Below are positions 36,901 through 46,149 of a DNA stretch of 64,000 nt, one piece after another (position 1 is the first letter of the stretch; each line of letters begins with the position of its first letter). This DNA is from Bacteroides intestinalis DSM 17393 (GTDB lineage: Bacteria; Bacteroidota; Bacteroidia; Bacteroidales; Bacteroidaceae). The stretch covers positions 2,232,001-2,296,000 of the forward strand of contig NZ_ABJL02000008.1 in NCBI RefSeq assembly GCF_000172175.1, given 5' to 3'. The notes beneath the pieces are model-generated. The model saw nothing but the letters and a program-made list of their open reading frames with translations, was not told the origin of the DNA and searched no databases. The position numbers and the translations under genes are program-made.

Positions 36901-37096
36901 GAAGAAGTATAAATATCCACCAGAAGAAGCGGCAAATGCTTTAGAAACTGTAATTCGCCAATGTGAGCAGTGGAGTGATAATTCATCGGAAGATTATTCG
37001 GCGAATAACAATGTCAGAATATATAATTTCCAAGAAAACTCATATTCTATTGCAGCTGAACCACAAGCTGAATATAATAAGTATCCAAAAGCATAA
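33968..37096 (+). CDS. hsdR: Type I restriction endonuclease subunit HsdR
   Basis: A 1042-residue motor/nuclease. The N-terminal PD-(D/E)xK nuclease has D about 131 and IIELKSPSREE (about 145-155). The SF2 translocase has Walker A TQGSGKS (about 285), DEAH (about 385), FTGTPI and the late motif QAIARVNRVF. The C-terminal helical region binds HsdM/HsdS. Starts 2 bp after the DUF262 gene stop; last gene of the operon. Full length, no frame damage. Confidence 0.95.
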   Translation: MSFTEDNYEKALITLYKNLGYQYLYGPDIARDYYTAFYEEQLVNSLAKINHTKSHSAIDEAIIKLKNIETGSLVQKNELFMDYLQHGIEISYHDGVKQHNDIIYLIDFNNVYRNDFQVINQWTFVEHSEKRADIIIFVNGLPLTIIELKSPSREETDASEAYRQLRNYMKEIPSLFIYNVFCIMSDMACSKAGTITSKEDRYMEWKTKDGIYKSEEFIDYDVFFEGIFIKERFIDIIKNFICFSKDELGAAKILAGYHQYFAVKKAIERTQKAIQGNGKIGVFWHTQGSGKSLSMVFYAHLLQEELFQPTIIVITDRNDLDDQLYTQFSKCRQFLRQTPVQAKSREDLKSLLSGREANGIIFTTMQKFEESEEALSLRRNIVVMTDEAHRSQYGFEEKVDEKTGKISIGTARIIHNSLPNASFIGFTGTPISTKDRDTTEVFGDYIDIYDMTQAVADGATCPVFYESRVINLNLDEETLKAIDDEYELLASKGATDEQIEKSKKKMSHLEEILGAPSTIDSLCQDILKHYEENRQFELTGKAMIVAYSRPIAMNIYHRLLELRPNWDEKIKVVMTGNNNDPEEWHDIIGNKQYKKELAKKFKDNDNPMKIAIVVDMWLTGFDVPSLATMYVYKPMRGHNLMQAIARVNRVFNGKAGGLVVDYIGIAKALKEAMRDYTGRDRDNFGNPNIKETAFLKFKEKLEICRDIFHGYDYSEFQNGTDYDRAQLIKGGVNFIIAPERSEKMQHFQKEAILLHNSITLCRSLLNDKQRFEVAFFETVRTLLSRMTSKGKVTKQEINARIGELLKQSVKSDGVINLFSDVKSEFSLFDTTFLDEISKMKEKNIAIELLKKLLAEKVKIYQKTNLIQAEKFSDMLNQSLSNYLKGLLSNEEVIQELLKLATEISQSEIEGNELGLTAEEKSFYDALTQPRAVHDFYTNEQLIAMTKELTEELRKNRTIDWQKKESARAGMRKMIKRLLKKYKYPPEEAANALETVIRQCEQWSDNSSEDYSANNNVRIYNFQENSYSIAAEPQAEYNKYPKA

Positions 37097-37204
37097 GCAG
37101 ACTATAAAGATTTACTTAGGCATTAAGAAAGAATCGCACTATCAATAGACTTTGACAGAAATATTGAGGAACTTGGGGGAAAAGCCATCCCCCAAGCACC
37201 TCGT

Positions 37205-37489
37205 TCAGATAAACTCCCCCAACTCCTCCATCATCGCCGGACGACGTTTATACAAAACCCTGAATTCGTCCACCAATTGCTTCACAGCCTCCTTCCCTCC
37301 ATTCAATTTCCGCATCCCCCGTAGCACCCGAGCTATATACTCATAATGACTCCGTCCCAAATTTTTCTCCGCATAAACGCGAAGATCATCCGTAAACAGA
37401 GAAAGTATTTCAGAGGAATGGGTGGCATTCGTAAGTATTCGGCCAACTACAGGTATTAAACCTTTATATACAACAATAGCGACTGTCAC
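37205..37489 (-). pseudogene. C-terminal fragment of a SWIM-family protein
   Basis: The last ~80 residues (from about NATHSSEILSLF to RRPAMMEELGEFI) have the look of the conserved C-terminus of Bacteroides SWIM zinc-finger proteins: LRVYAEKN-GRSHYEYIARVL and ALL-helical RKLNGGKEAVKQLV. The upstream part of the frame (GTG at 37489, VAIVVYKGLIPVVG) looks non-native and runs into a hairpin. The 5' part of a gene of this family is at 39983-41572, on the other side of the IS66 element and on the same strand. It is most simply the displaced 3' end of a disrupted gene. Confidence 0.65.
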
Positions 37490-37520
37490 TATGAACCTAA
37501 TAGTATCAGCCGCTATTGTT
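37472..37520. repeat. Inverted repeat at the left edge of the IS66 region
   Basis: Arms 37472-37492 and 37500-37520 pair over 21 bp with three mismatches (outermost AACAATAGCG/CGCTATTGTT) around a 7-nt loop. It lies between the SWIM fragment and the transposase stop. Confidence 0.6.
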
Positions 37521-37548
37521 TTGTTGAACCCATATGTTACAGTTTATA

Positions 37549-39174
37549 TCAGTTACAAGATTCCTCCTTTTGCCTTGTCAGTACACATTCCGGATGTTTC
37601 AACTTCCATTTATGTGGAAGTAGATTCAAAAGTTCTTCTTGGGTTGCCTTCTTGTGATAAGGCATTTGTGCGATAACATCGTTCAGGTATACTCTGGGAT
37701 TTACCTCGTGCGCCTTACATGTGGCCAGCAGAGAACATATGACAGACATATTAACCGTAGCTTCGTGATTACCACAGAAGAGAAAATTTTTTCTGCTCAG
37801 AGTGATGGGGCGTTGGACGTTTTCCGCCAGATTGTTATCCCAGTACAGGCGACCATCGTCCAGGCATCTTATAATATTATCCCATTTGGTATAGGCATAT
37901 GTAATGGCCTTGCCTGTCAAAGAACCTGGACTGTATTTAATCCCTTCTGTCTCCATCCATACCTTCATTGCCTCCATGATTGGCCGGGCCAGCTCCTGAC
38001 GCTTCTGTCTGCGCTCATCATATGACAGGCCGGCTTCGTCACACTGACGTTCTATTTTATAGATATGCTGTATCTGAGTCAGTGCATGTTGGGCCATCTC
38101 CCTGTTTTCATCCAAAGCCTGCTCAAAATGACGACGTATATGCACCAGACAGTTGAGCAGCCGCACGTCGGGGTTGGCCTTGAAGGCTGTTTCATAACCT
38201 GCAAAACCGTCACATTGAAGATATCCCTTGAAGTTATATTGATTTGCCAGGGATTCGATGACCGCTCCGGCCCGTGAGCCTCCGTCGTAATGAAAGATGA
38301 CCAGTCTCTCCATGACTGATCTTACCATCCAGAGATATTCCTTGTCGGCCTTGTGCTTTTCCCTGTTGATGACCGGAACTGTAGTCTCGTCCACCTGTAC
38401 ATAATCACAGGAGAAGACTTCACGTTTGAGTTCTTCATACAGAGGCTTAAGCAATTCTACGGTTTTCTTGAACCAGCCGTCCAGTGTACTTTCGGTCAGA
38501 CCTTTCATTCCAAGATGGCGGTATTGCTGTATCTGACGGTAGAACGGGACATGATATTCATACTTCTGAAGCAATATTTCGGCAAGCAGGCTGGTGTCAG
38601 CGATGCACTTGTCGACCGGCATTAGCGGCATGGGAGCTATCTCTACGCCTTTCTGTCCGGCCGGAGGAAGCAGGGTACTATCCTTGAGAGCATATTTGGG
38701 ACGGATGATCACCTTGACGTAAAGCATTCCCGGCTTGTGCTTGACGACTTTTGTTATCTCTTCGCCTATTCTACGGTATAAAGACAAGTCTACGCCTTTC
38801 GGTTCTATTGTATCGGTCTCCAATACGGGCAAGTCCTCTATCATTTTGCGGTTCTGGCGATTTCGTTTTACGTCTTCCACCGATTCCTTCTCAATCTTTT
38901 CCACAGCCTCGTCCCGCTTTTCTTCCGCCTGCTGCCGGAGTCCGGAAAACTCGTCGGCAAAGAGATCTGGCATATTAGGATCATATACGCGAAGTTTCTC
39001 CGATTTACGACCAAAGAGCTGACGGTTCAGCCATGCGACCTGAGCCGTCAACTCCCTGATACGTTCCTGCAGATTTTTTATCTGTTCGGATTGATTCTTA
39101 TTAGTAGTAGACAATGAGGCTATAGAGGCATTCAGCCCTTCTATCGTCTTGAGTAAAATTTCTTTTTCTTCCAT
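37549..39174 (-). CDS. IS66 transposase (TnpC)
   Basis: A 541-residue DDE transposase. It has an N-terminal coiled coil (NKNQSEQIKNLQERIRELTAQVAWLNRQLFGRKSEKL), a DUF-type zinc region, and catalytic acidic residues in VQVDETTVPV, LQCDGFAGYE and WDNNLAENVQRPI. Full length for the family and without frame damage, so the element could be active. Confidence 0.93.
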   Translation of the reverse strand: MEEKEILLKTIEGLNASIASLSTTNKNQSEQIKNLQERIRELTAQVAWLNRQLFGRKSEKLRVYDPNMPDLFADEFSGLRQQAEEKRDEAVEKIEKESVEDVKRNRQNRKMIEDLPVLETDTIEPKGVDLSLYRRIGEEITKVVKHKPGMLYVKVIIRPKYALKDSTLLPPAGQKGVEIAPMPLMPVDKCIADTSLLAEILLQKYEYHVPFYRQIQQYRHLGMKGLTESTLDGWFKKTVELLKPLYEELKREVFSCDYVQVDETTVPVINREKHKADKEYLWMVRSVMERLVIFHYDGGSRAGAVIESLANQYNFKGYLQCDGFAGYETAFKANPDVRLLNCLVHIRRHFEQALDENREMAQHALTQIQHIYKIERQCDEAGLSYDERRQKRQELARPIMEAMKVWMETEGIKYSPGSLTGKAITYAYTKWDNIIRCLDDGRLYWDNNLAENVQRPITLSRKNFLFCGNHEATVNMSVICSLLATCKAHEVNPRVYLNDVIAQMPYHKKATQEELLNLLPHKWKLKHPECVLTRQKEESCN

Positions 39175-39261
39175 TGTCTATACTTCTTTTAATGATGTAA
39201 ATATACTAATTAACAGTGAATTATGCAACAATATCCAAAGTTTACTCACACAAAAAACATA

Positions 39262-39630
39262 TTATACATGGTATTCCTTACGTTCGGCTCTTAACCGCCG
39301 GAGCCTCTGTTCCGGGTTTTCCTGTATGCCTTCAACCATCATCACCAGGTCGCGCCATTCCATAGGATAGCTGTTTGATTTGGGATCATACTCCGGCAGC
39401 TTGAAGTGACCGGCCTCCAGACGTTTTACATACATTACCATACCTCCGTCTTCGGCATGAAGCAGTTTCATGAGCCTGCGGCTGGAACCGATGAAGATGA
39501 AGACATCACCGTTCCTCACTTCACTGTTCATCTTCTCATGTACCACTCCGCATAGCGAACTGATACCTTTGCGCATATCTGTCCTGCCAGGACACAGGAA
39601 GTAGCGCATCGTGTCGTTCAGGTTAAACAT
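39262..39630 (-). CDS. IS66 accessory protein TnpB
   Basis: A 122-residue IS66 Orf2 protein. The conserved FLCPGRTDMRKGISSL and VFIFIGSSRRLMKLLHAEDGG blocks are present. It overlaps the end of the upstream tnpA-like gene by 8 bp. Required for transposition in studied IS66 elements. Confidence 0.92.
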   Translation of the reverse strand: MFNLNDTMRYFLCPGRTDMRKGISSLCGVVHEKMNSEVRNGDVFIFIGSSRRLMKLLHAEDGGMVMYVKRLEAGHFKLPEYDPKSNSYPMEWRDLVMMVEGIQENPEQRLRRLRAERKEYHV

Positions 39631-39946
39631 GGCCGCCTCGAAGACTTTGGGTCAATAATTCCATCAGTATCTCTTCAGAACCGTTCCCGAAGTGGGCACG
39701 AAGGCCATTAGGAAACAGCAGTGCAACACCATGCGGCAATTGTTCTTCTTGGGAAGACTCCGTAAATGCCTGTTTAAAACTGATAGGAGTCAACTCGTGT
39801 TTGATACTGCTCCTGTCAACGGAACATTTTCTACGCCAGTAGTGATAGGTTGAATAACTTACACCTATCTGTTGAAGGTACGACTTCAACGGCAGCTCGC
39901 TTTGTTGCACCTGCAATTCTAATTCTTCAAATTCTTGTCTGTTCAT
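39623..39946 (-). CDS. IS66 accessory protein TnpA (HTH)
   Basis: A 107-residue first gene of the element. The helix-turn-helix segment LPLKSYLQQIGVSYSTYHYWRRKC and the later HGVALLFPNGLRAHF segment are typical of IS66 Orf1. Likely DNA-binding. Confidence 0.88.
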   Translation of the reverse strand: MNRQEFEELELQVQQSELPLKSYLQQIGVSYSTYHYWRRKCSVDRSSIKHELTPISFKQAFTESSQEEQLPHGVALLFPNGLRAHFGNGSEEILMELLTQSLRGGHV

Positions 39947-39982
39947 AATAATTGAGGTTTGATTGTATTCACTGCCGCAAAG

Positions 39983-41572
39983 CTACAACCAAACCTCAAA
40001 GTGTAAAAGGTGCATTTTCTTCGAATGCTTACTGGCATTCAGATGGGAAGCATACTGCACAAGAGCGTCCAAACGCCTGTATTCCACGGTAGATAGAAAG
40101 CTGAATAATTTATCATACTCTTTTTCTTCTATATAAATCTCCGCTTTAGTATTTCCACTCCCCCAGTAATCAAAGAAGGTGGTTTCCTGCAACAATGTGC
40201 TCAAATACTCCTTCCAATCCGTGGAAGATATCAACGATTTAAGCTTATGGTAATAATCCAGACTTCCATTCGTATGAATAAATAATAATCGACACATCTC
40301 AATAACCTTGGTGATATCATGCACTTCTTCATAAATGGAAAGCAATTGTTCCCGCCACTCTCTTAATATACCATACTCGCCTGCCTTTTCAGCTATCACT
40401 ATCCCCTCATTCAGCATACTGATAGCCTTCTCATAACATTTCCCATCCAGTAATTTTTCAGCTTCCCGTCTTCTTATTTCAGGTAAATACAAGAATTCAG
40501 AAAGCGTAGCTTCAGCCTCAACCGTCTTACCCAGCTCTTCCAATATTTCTACCTTCCGAAGTACTAATTTATAAAGTTCCCGGTGTTCTTTCCTCTCCTC
40601 TATAAGATGGTTTATACTTAACAAAGCCTCTTCCTTGGATTGTACCGAAAGCATAATCTGCTGCACCAGTTCATCCATGTCATAAAGTTCATATTCACGA
40701 TATGTCGCCATTTTGGATATTTTGGTGGCTTCATTCAATATATTCTCCTTCAAGACCTGTGATGCACCCGAATGCTTAACTATTTCGAGCAATAAATCTC
40801 CGGCATCTTCACAACTGATTTCAAAATCAATGTCGTCATCATTATACAGAAAATCTTCTTCAATATAATTATTCCCTATAGAGCGAAGTATCTGGAGTGC
40901 AATTGTCGCCGCCTCTTCCAAATCCTGCCGTTGAAGCAACAGAGTTGCTTTAGCCAGATATCCATCTACTTTACCGGATACCTCATCCCAGTCAATCTCA
41001 GGCTCATAATACCGTCCTCGCTTGGGACCATTTTTATATGCAGAGTTAAAACACTTCTCAATCTCCATTTGATAGTCCACTGAGAGTTTGGCTACCGGTT
41101 TCTTCGGCAAAAACGTTTCAAGCAGCGCTGATTTAAAATCAGAATGTGAAGAAGCATATTTCAGAACAAAATCGGATAACTTATCCGGCTCTGCAAATAA
41201 GAGAATCTGCTCCACTTCTTCATCCATCACCATTTTAGCCGCATTCTTTTCCGGTATGCTTACTTGAAAATCAGCTTCTTTAGCTGACAAGAAACGGGCT
41301 ACTTTATTTCGACTGTCACGAATTGCCAAAAGCGTAGCCACCACATGTTTACAAATGTTTCCATCATAAGGACAATCACACTCCCAAGCAATAATCTCAT
41401 TCCCTTCCATCGATACAGTTACCTCATAATTCTCCGTACCGCAAACCGTTGCAATCCATTCTCCCGGAGATTCCTCTTCGATTTCTAACACAGCATCGGA
41501 TTCATAATAGTCTTCACCACGCATCAAAATCTGAGGAAGAACATACTTTTCAAAGTTAGATATTGTTATCAT
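39983..41572 (-). pseudogene. SWIM zinc-finger protein, 3' end lost at IS66
   Basis: 529 residues remain. The SWIM finger is C65-x-C67...C74-x-H76 (WECDCPYDGNICKHVVATLLAI) near the N-terminus, followed by long helical, TPR-like repeats. The native frame fades after ALVQYASHLNASKHSKKM; the last residues (HFEVWL) are read from the element. The usual family C-terminus is found separately at 37205-37489. It starts 49 bp after the JetD-like gene on the same strand, so it would be the fifth gene of that operon. It may be non-functional here. Confidence 0.8.
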
Positions 41573-41620
41573 AAAATATAGATTCTACTTATTCTTGTTA
41601 TCAAAATCAGCTATCTCTCG

Positions 41621-42490
41621 TTATCCGATTATATACCCTTCTTGCTCATACCCCTTCCCATATCTATGAATCATCTCCACAAGAGGCAACAATCGTTCAT
41701 CCATAATATCCATAAATTTATACCGGGCATATTGCACGTCATAAAGCCTACGATTACCATTCTTCAGCCGTTCCTCTACATCTGCCGGAATAAAAAACTC
41801 AGAACGTTCTCTCAGAAAAGCGTAAAACTCTCTCTGAAAAATGTCAATCCCTGCCAGGTCAAAGTCACCAAAATGGATATAGCGATTAGGAATCATCTGC
41901 AACCAAGTGCGCAAGTCTGTTGATTGAGGGTAACGGGACACAAAAAGAACTTTCAAGTCATCAAATAAATATTGCTGCCCACGAATCCGCTGAAAATTCT
42001 CTCCATTTTCCATTCCTACCACAACCACATCATCGGGAATTCGAAAGTGCTCATAATCTTCTATAAAAATAGAAGTACCCTGCACAGGATCAATCACTAA
42101 CGGCTGCTCACGCAAAGTTGCCTCTATCGGACTATAACTATTCACGAGAAATCCCTTAAACCCACGAGTTTTCCGAACTTTAGAATTGCCTGCCATTGCC
42201 ACCTGCTCCGCACGCGACACCGCTTCCCGACGAGACATCATCTCAATCCACTCCTCCAAACTCCCGTTTATGGCATAGCGTTGGGCCAGAAAAGTGCGAC
42301 ATCCTTCCACATCACATATCCGATAACTGCCACGCCTCCCATAAGAACTTTGCACCAAAACACCTTCTTCCAATAGTTCTTCTGCCAGTGATACGGGAAA
42401 CGAGGAATACCCCACCGATTCACCGTTCAACATCCGCGCAACCTTACGCGCCGCAGCCACGGTCATAACATATTCTTTCCCTTTTCTCAT
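41621..42490 (-). CDS. jetD: Wadjet JetD-like Toprim nuclease subunit
   Basis: A 289-residue protein. A winged-helix-like N-terminus (residues about 10-75) is followed by a Toprim-type core with E161 (VVVVGMENGE) and D209/D211 (HFGDFDLAGID), the acidic set used for metal-dependent DNA cleavage. In Wadjet, JetD cuts plasmid DNA captured by the JetABC SMC complex. It is shorter than typical JetD (about 400 residues) and lacks an obvious DUF3322 N-terminus. Start overlaps the jetC stop (ATGA). Confidence 0.8.
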   Translation of the reverse strand: MRKGKEYVMTVAAARKVARMLNGESVGYSSFPVSLAEELLEEGVLVQSSYGRRGSYRICDVEGCRTFLAQRYAINGSLEEWIEMMSRREAVSRAEQVAMAGNSKVRKTRGFKGFLVNSYSPIEATLREQPLVIDPVQGTSIFIEDYEHFRIPDDVVVVGMENGENFQRIRGQQYLFDDLKVLFVSRYPQSTDLRTWLQMIPNRYIHFGDFDLAGIDIFQREFYAFLRERSEFFIPADVEERLKNGNRRLYDVQYARYKFMDIMDERLLPLVEMIHRYGKGYEQEGYIIG

Positions 42491-45400
42491 GCCTTACTAT
42501 ATTTTAACAAAGGCACCACCTGCGTATTAGAATGCCCATCTTTATTCAATAAATAAGTATATTTATAATCCTCCACATTATATGTAGTGGGCGAACTGTT
42601 CACTAACAGGATATTCCGACAATTGGCAAAGTCCAAAATTCCCTTCACGTTGTTGGGATGCAATTTGCCTATCTCATCCATCATGCAATGTATCTTGAAG
42701 TCACCAAATTTACGGGACGCCTTTTCTTTGAACACATTGATAAGCATAATATTTACCATAGCCTTCACCAGAATATCCGTTCCATCAGAACCCACGTTGG
42801 CAATCTTTTCCACCCATCCCGTATCATTATCATTTTCCTTGACCCGAAACTCCAATTTGAAAGTATCCGACAAAGCCAATTGTTTTCTGCCCGGATCGTC
42901 CAATAAATGTTTCATGAACGACAACAGATAACGTACCGCTGTCGCATTGACGTCTTCACGGGAAGCCTGCGAAAATAAATCCGCTTCTCCCATATTATGT
43001 TGGTTCTCATCACTGAATTTTTTTATCTCCAGTAACAACTGCATCAGTTTGTCACTGCTCGGCAAGGGGCGGAGGGATATTTCCTTTATCACTCCGGCAA
43101 AGTTCCGTTCTATAAAATCATCGTTGATATCACCAATGGTTTTACGAATCTCACTCTCATTTCGGGTCAAGTCTCCCACCTCCTTCGATATACGCCGGAT
43201 AATATCAGTGTATCGTCCACTGATATGCTTCTGATAATCAGAAATTTTATCATTATCTACAAACTCGCATAAGTTCGAAGCAAAGTCATAGTAATCCTGT
43301 TCGCCAATCAGTTCAGTACGGAAATGAAATGTATTCTTCGCAGAAAAATAACCTTTGAATTGCATCACGGCTTTCTTGAAATCTTCCGTCTTTCTGATAA
43401 AAGAGACTATGAGCGACTTAAGTTCCTTCACAAGAGTATCACAGTTTTTCCTGGTAGGCTTCTCTCCCACTTCCATCGCTCCGGCCGGACAAAAAGTTTC
43501 GTCATTCAAAAAGGCATCTGCTTCCGCTAATCCGCTTTCTAATATATGCAATTCCAGCTTCAGCTTTTCCAAAGCACTATTTATTTCTTTCAGCCCGTTT
43601 TGTTGTTTCTCCCGTCTCAGTGCAAACCGCTCGTCCAAAGCCGAAAGTTTGGCCTCATATTCTTTCTTCCGGCTACGCATGGCAGGTTCTTTATCAAAGA
43701 GTTCTTGCTTATCCTTTTCATAATAAGCCACCTGATTGCGATGCTCGCTGATATACCTCAATTCTTCCTTGATCTCTGCCAACCTCTCATCATATTTACG
43801 AATGGTTGCCACATCAGCTCCCTTGCCATTCAGTTCAGCATCCTGTGCTTGCCGGAGTTCTCTCTTCTGCTCTTCAATCAATTGCTTATGACGATTCATC
43901 TCCTGCCGAACTTCGTCAACATAATGGTCCAGTTCAAGCTGAAGCTCTGTCTTGGCATCTTTATAGTTCTTCTGGCAAGCCTTCAACTGTTTCTCACGCT
44001 CAGACAGATATTTCTTTTTCTCTTCATCCGCCAGATAGAAACGATGAGCAATCTCATTCAGACCAGCCTGAAATTCTTCCATCCGTACTCTTTTCCACTC
44101 TTCTTCTTTCGTTTTCCAAGTGGCATGATCCGCTTGCAGATTCTTTAGCTTATAAGGAATTTGCCCTCGCTCAGCTTCCATCAGATGTTGTTGCTCGGCC
44201 ATTTCCCTGATTTGTTTGGAGTACTTCTTCTCCAAGAGATTTATATTTTCATTCAATTCCTCGGCCAATCGTGTCAGTCGGTTGCAATGTTCTTGATAAA
44301 CGATCTGCTTCGCTGCCCGTTCCTGTTTCATCTCTTCGGGAGTACGGATGCTTCGTTCAATGGCCGACAAGTTCAATGAAACACCGAATAAAGTCCCGGC
44401 ATCATCCGTCAAACGGGGATTCAATTCATGATTGTACAACACCGACTCTTCATCCGCCACCTTGCCTATCGTTTCTTGCCAACCGGGATTATGCTGTTCC
44501 AGCCAATCGCAAAAAGAACCTTTCCGCTTCTCTATCAATGCATCCAATGCGCGCAACTGCTCTTCAACATCCGCCTTTTCCCTACGCACTGCATCCATGC
44601 TTCTCTGAGCCGCCATCTCCAACTCTTTGCGTTTTAGCTCACATTCATTCCTCCGTTGACCGATGTCCATTTGCTGCCGGCGTATCTGCAAATCCAGTTC
44701 CTTATCCCTTCTGCGCAATTCATCAATGCCAGCTTCACAATCAGATATTTCTTTCTTATAGTGTTCTTCATGAAGCATTTTCTGCTGCTTCAATTTCATC
44801 TGCATCTCCTCGCTACGCAGTTGTGCCAATCGTTGCTCCACCGTTTGCAGCTTTTCCTCAGACGCCGCCCGCACTTTATCCTCTTCAGCGCGAGACTGTG
44901 CCATAGCTTTCTCCTGACGTTCGGCAACAGATGATCTTTTTTCGAGAATCTGAGTCTGCTTATTATTTTCGAACAAACTCAAATCGGCATCCAGATTCTT
45001 AAACAACGAACTGTATTTGGACAGCACATCCTGATAAGCCCGTGTCAGTTCTTCCTTCATGGCCGAGATGCGTGCCAATTCTCCGTTTTGTAATCCCTCC
45101 TGTGCCACCCGCTTTATGATTTCCTCTATGTTGATTTGTTCATAATGGAGTCGTTTTTCATGCACCTGCTTCAACAACGTCTCAATGCCACCTTTGCCAC
45201 TAACCAGAGTATCTCTTTCCTTATTATATTTCTCTCTCAATTCATCAATCAGCCGGATAGACCGTTCACGTTCAACCTCCGCTTTATTTATCTTCTCTCT
45301 GATATGAGGGATTTCCTGCAACGCCTGTTTCTCAGCATAGTTCAACTCGGCACGTTCCTCATCTATCTGTTTGTGAGAATAAATCAGGTCACGATACGAA

Positions 45401-46149
45401 TTTATCACCTTATCCGCTATCTTCCGCACGGGAATCTCGCCATTCTTGTTTTTGGTAAACCAAAGCATCACGTCATTATACTCCTGCTCAAACTCTTTTA
45501 TCTGGCTTCGATAAAAACTCAAGTCAACAAAAACCTCTTCATCGGTCATGGAACGGATAATGGTATCTTTTATAAAATCGGCATCCAGCTTAGAGTTGAG
45601 GAAGACGTTCTGTATGGTACGCGGAATATTCTGGTACTTGGCACTTTCCACGATGGCGAATTTCCGGTAAGGAATCATGTCCTGCTTACGGTTGTTGCCG
45701 AAGATAATGTCACGATACATCTCGTAGACGGTGATTTGCGAGGTAATCTGGCGTTTTCCACCGATACGTTCGCGGATACGCCCCCACTCCGGATACACCT
45801 CATTATGTTCATTGATGAACCAGTCCCTCTCAAACGAAGCATCTACAAAACGGAAAGCTACTCTCCCCTGCGATTTGGCAGCCACCACACAGTAGGCTCC
45901 ATTCTCACGCATCACCTCATAGATGATGTAAGAATTGGAGTATGGGAAGTAGAATGCATCAAAACTCTTCTTCTCCTTGGGGATGCCGAGCTTAAGTTTA
46001 TCGGCATTGTAGAAAAACAACAAAGCGCGGAGCAATGTACTCTTCCCCACTCCCTGCGTACCAATGAAATGTACATTACCATCCAGTTTCACCTCTGCAT
46101 AAGGAATATGGGCACTGTTCAGAAAAATAATCTTATTCAGGTATCTCAT
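42487..46149 (-). CDS. jetC: Wadjet JetC-like SMC ATPase
   Basis: About 1220 residues from the ATG at 46149 (MRYLNKIIFLNS); an upstream in-frame start at 46182 would add 11 unconserved residues. Walker A is GTQGVGKST (30-38), long coiled coils span about 250-900 with a hinge-like middle, an ABC signature-like VGSDGTDILVKA and Walker B HCMMDEIGKL lie near the C-terminus. MukB-like architecture for DNA loop extrusion. Start overlaps the jetB stop by 17 bp. Confidence 0.87.
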   Translation of the reverse strand: MRYLNKIIFLNSAHIPYAEVKLDGNVHFIGTQGVGKSTLLRALLFFYNADKLKLGIPKEKKSFDAFYFPYSNSYIIYEVMRENGAYCVVAAKSQGRVAFRFVDASFERDWFINEHNEVYPEWGRIRERIGGKRQITSQITVYEMYRDIIFGNNRKQDMIPYRKFAIVESAKYQNIPRTIQNVFLNSKLDADFIKDTIIRSMTDEEVFVDLSFYRSQIKEFEQEYNDVMLWFTKNKNGEIPVRKIADKVINSYRDLIYSHKQIDEERAELNYAEKQALQEIPHIREKINKAEVERERSIRLIDELREKYNKERDTLVSGKGGIETLLKQVHEKRLHYEQINIEEIIKRVAQEGLQNGELARISAMKEELTRAYQDVLSKYSSLFKNLDADLSLFENNKQTQILEKRSSVAERQEKAMAQSRAEEDKVRAASEEKLQTVEQRLAQLRSEEMQMKLKQQKMLHEEHYKKEISDCEAGIDELRRRDKELDLQIRRQQMDIGQRRNECELKRKELEMAAQRSMDAVRREKADVEEQLRALDALIEKRKGSFCDWLEQHNPGWQETIGKVADEESVLYNHELNPRLTDDAGTLFGVSLNLSAIERSIRTPEEMKQERAAKQIVYQEHCNRLTRLAEELNENINLLEKKYSKQIREMAEQQHLMEAERGQIPYKLKNLQADHATWKTKEEEWKRVRMEEFQAGLNEIAHRFYLADEEKKKYLSEREKQLKACQKNYKDAKTELQLELDHYVDEVRQEMNRHKQLIEEQKRELRQAQDAELNGKGADVATIRKYDERLAEIKEELRYISEHRNQVAYYEKDKQELFDKEPAMRSRKKEYEAKLSALDERFALRREKQQNGLKEINSALEKLKLELHILESGLAEADAFLNDETFCPAGAMEVGEKPTRKNCDTLVKELKSLIVSFIRKTEDFKKAVMQFKGYFSAKNTFHFRTELIGEQDYYDFASNLCEFVDNDKISDYQKHISGRYTDIIRRISKEVGDLTRNESEIRKTIGDINDDFIERNFAGVIKEISLRPLPSSDKLMQLLLEIKKFSDENQHNMGEADLFSQASREDVNATAVRYLLSFMKHLLDDPGRKQLALSDTFKLEFRVKENDNDTGWVEKIANVGSDGTDILVKAMVNIMLINVFKEKASRKFGDFKIHCMMDEIGKLHPNNVKGILDFANCRNILLVNSSPTTYNVEDYKYTYLLNKDGHSNTQVVPLLKYSKA

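Larger units (their letters stand above)
37530..39990 (-). mobile_element. IS66-family insertion sequence
   Basis: Three genes in the standard IS66 order (tnpA-like, tnpB, tnpC), all intact and on the minus strand. Ends are approximate: I could not find convincing terminal inverted repeats or an 8-bp target duplication. It truncates the SWIM zinc-finger gene on its right. Confidence 0.85.

Noticed and set aside
37152..37346. Plus-strand frame after hsdR
   Set aside because: It is antisense to the SWIM C-terminal fragment, which has recognisable conserved residues.
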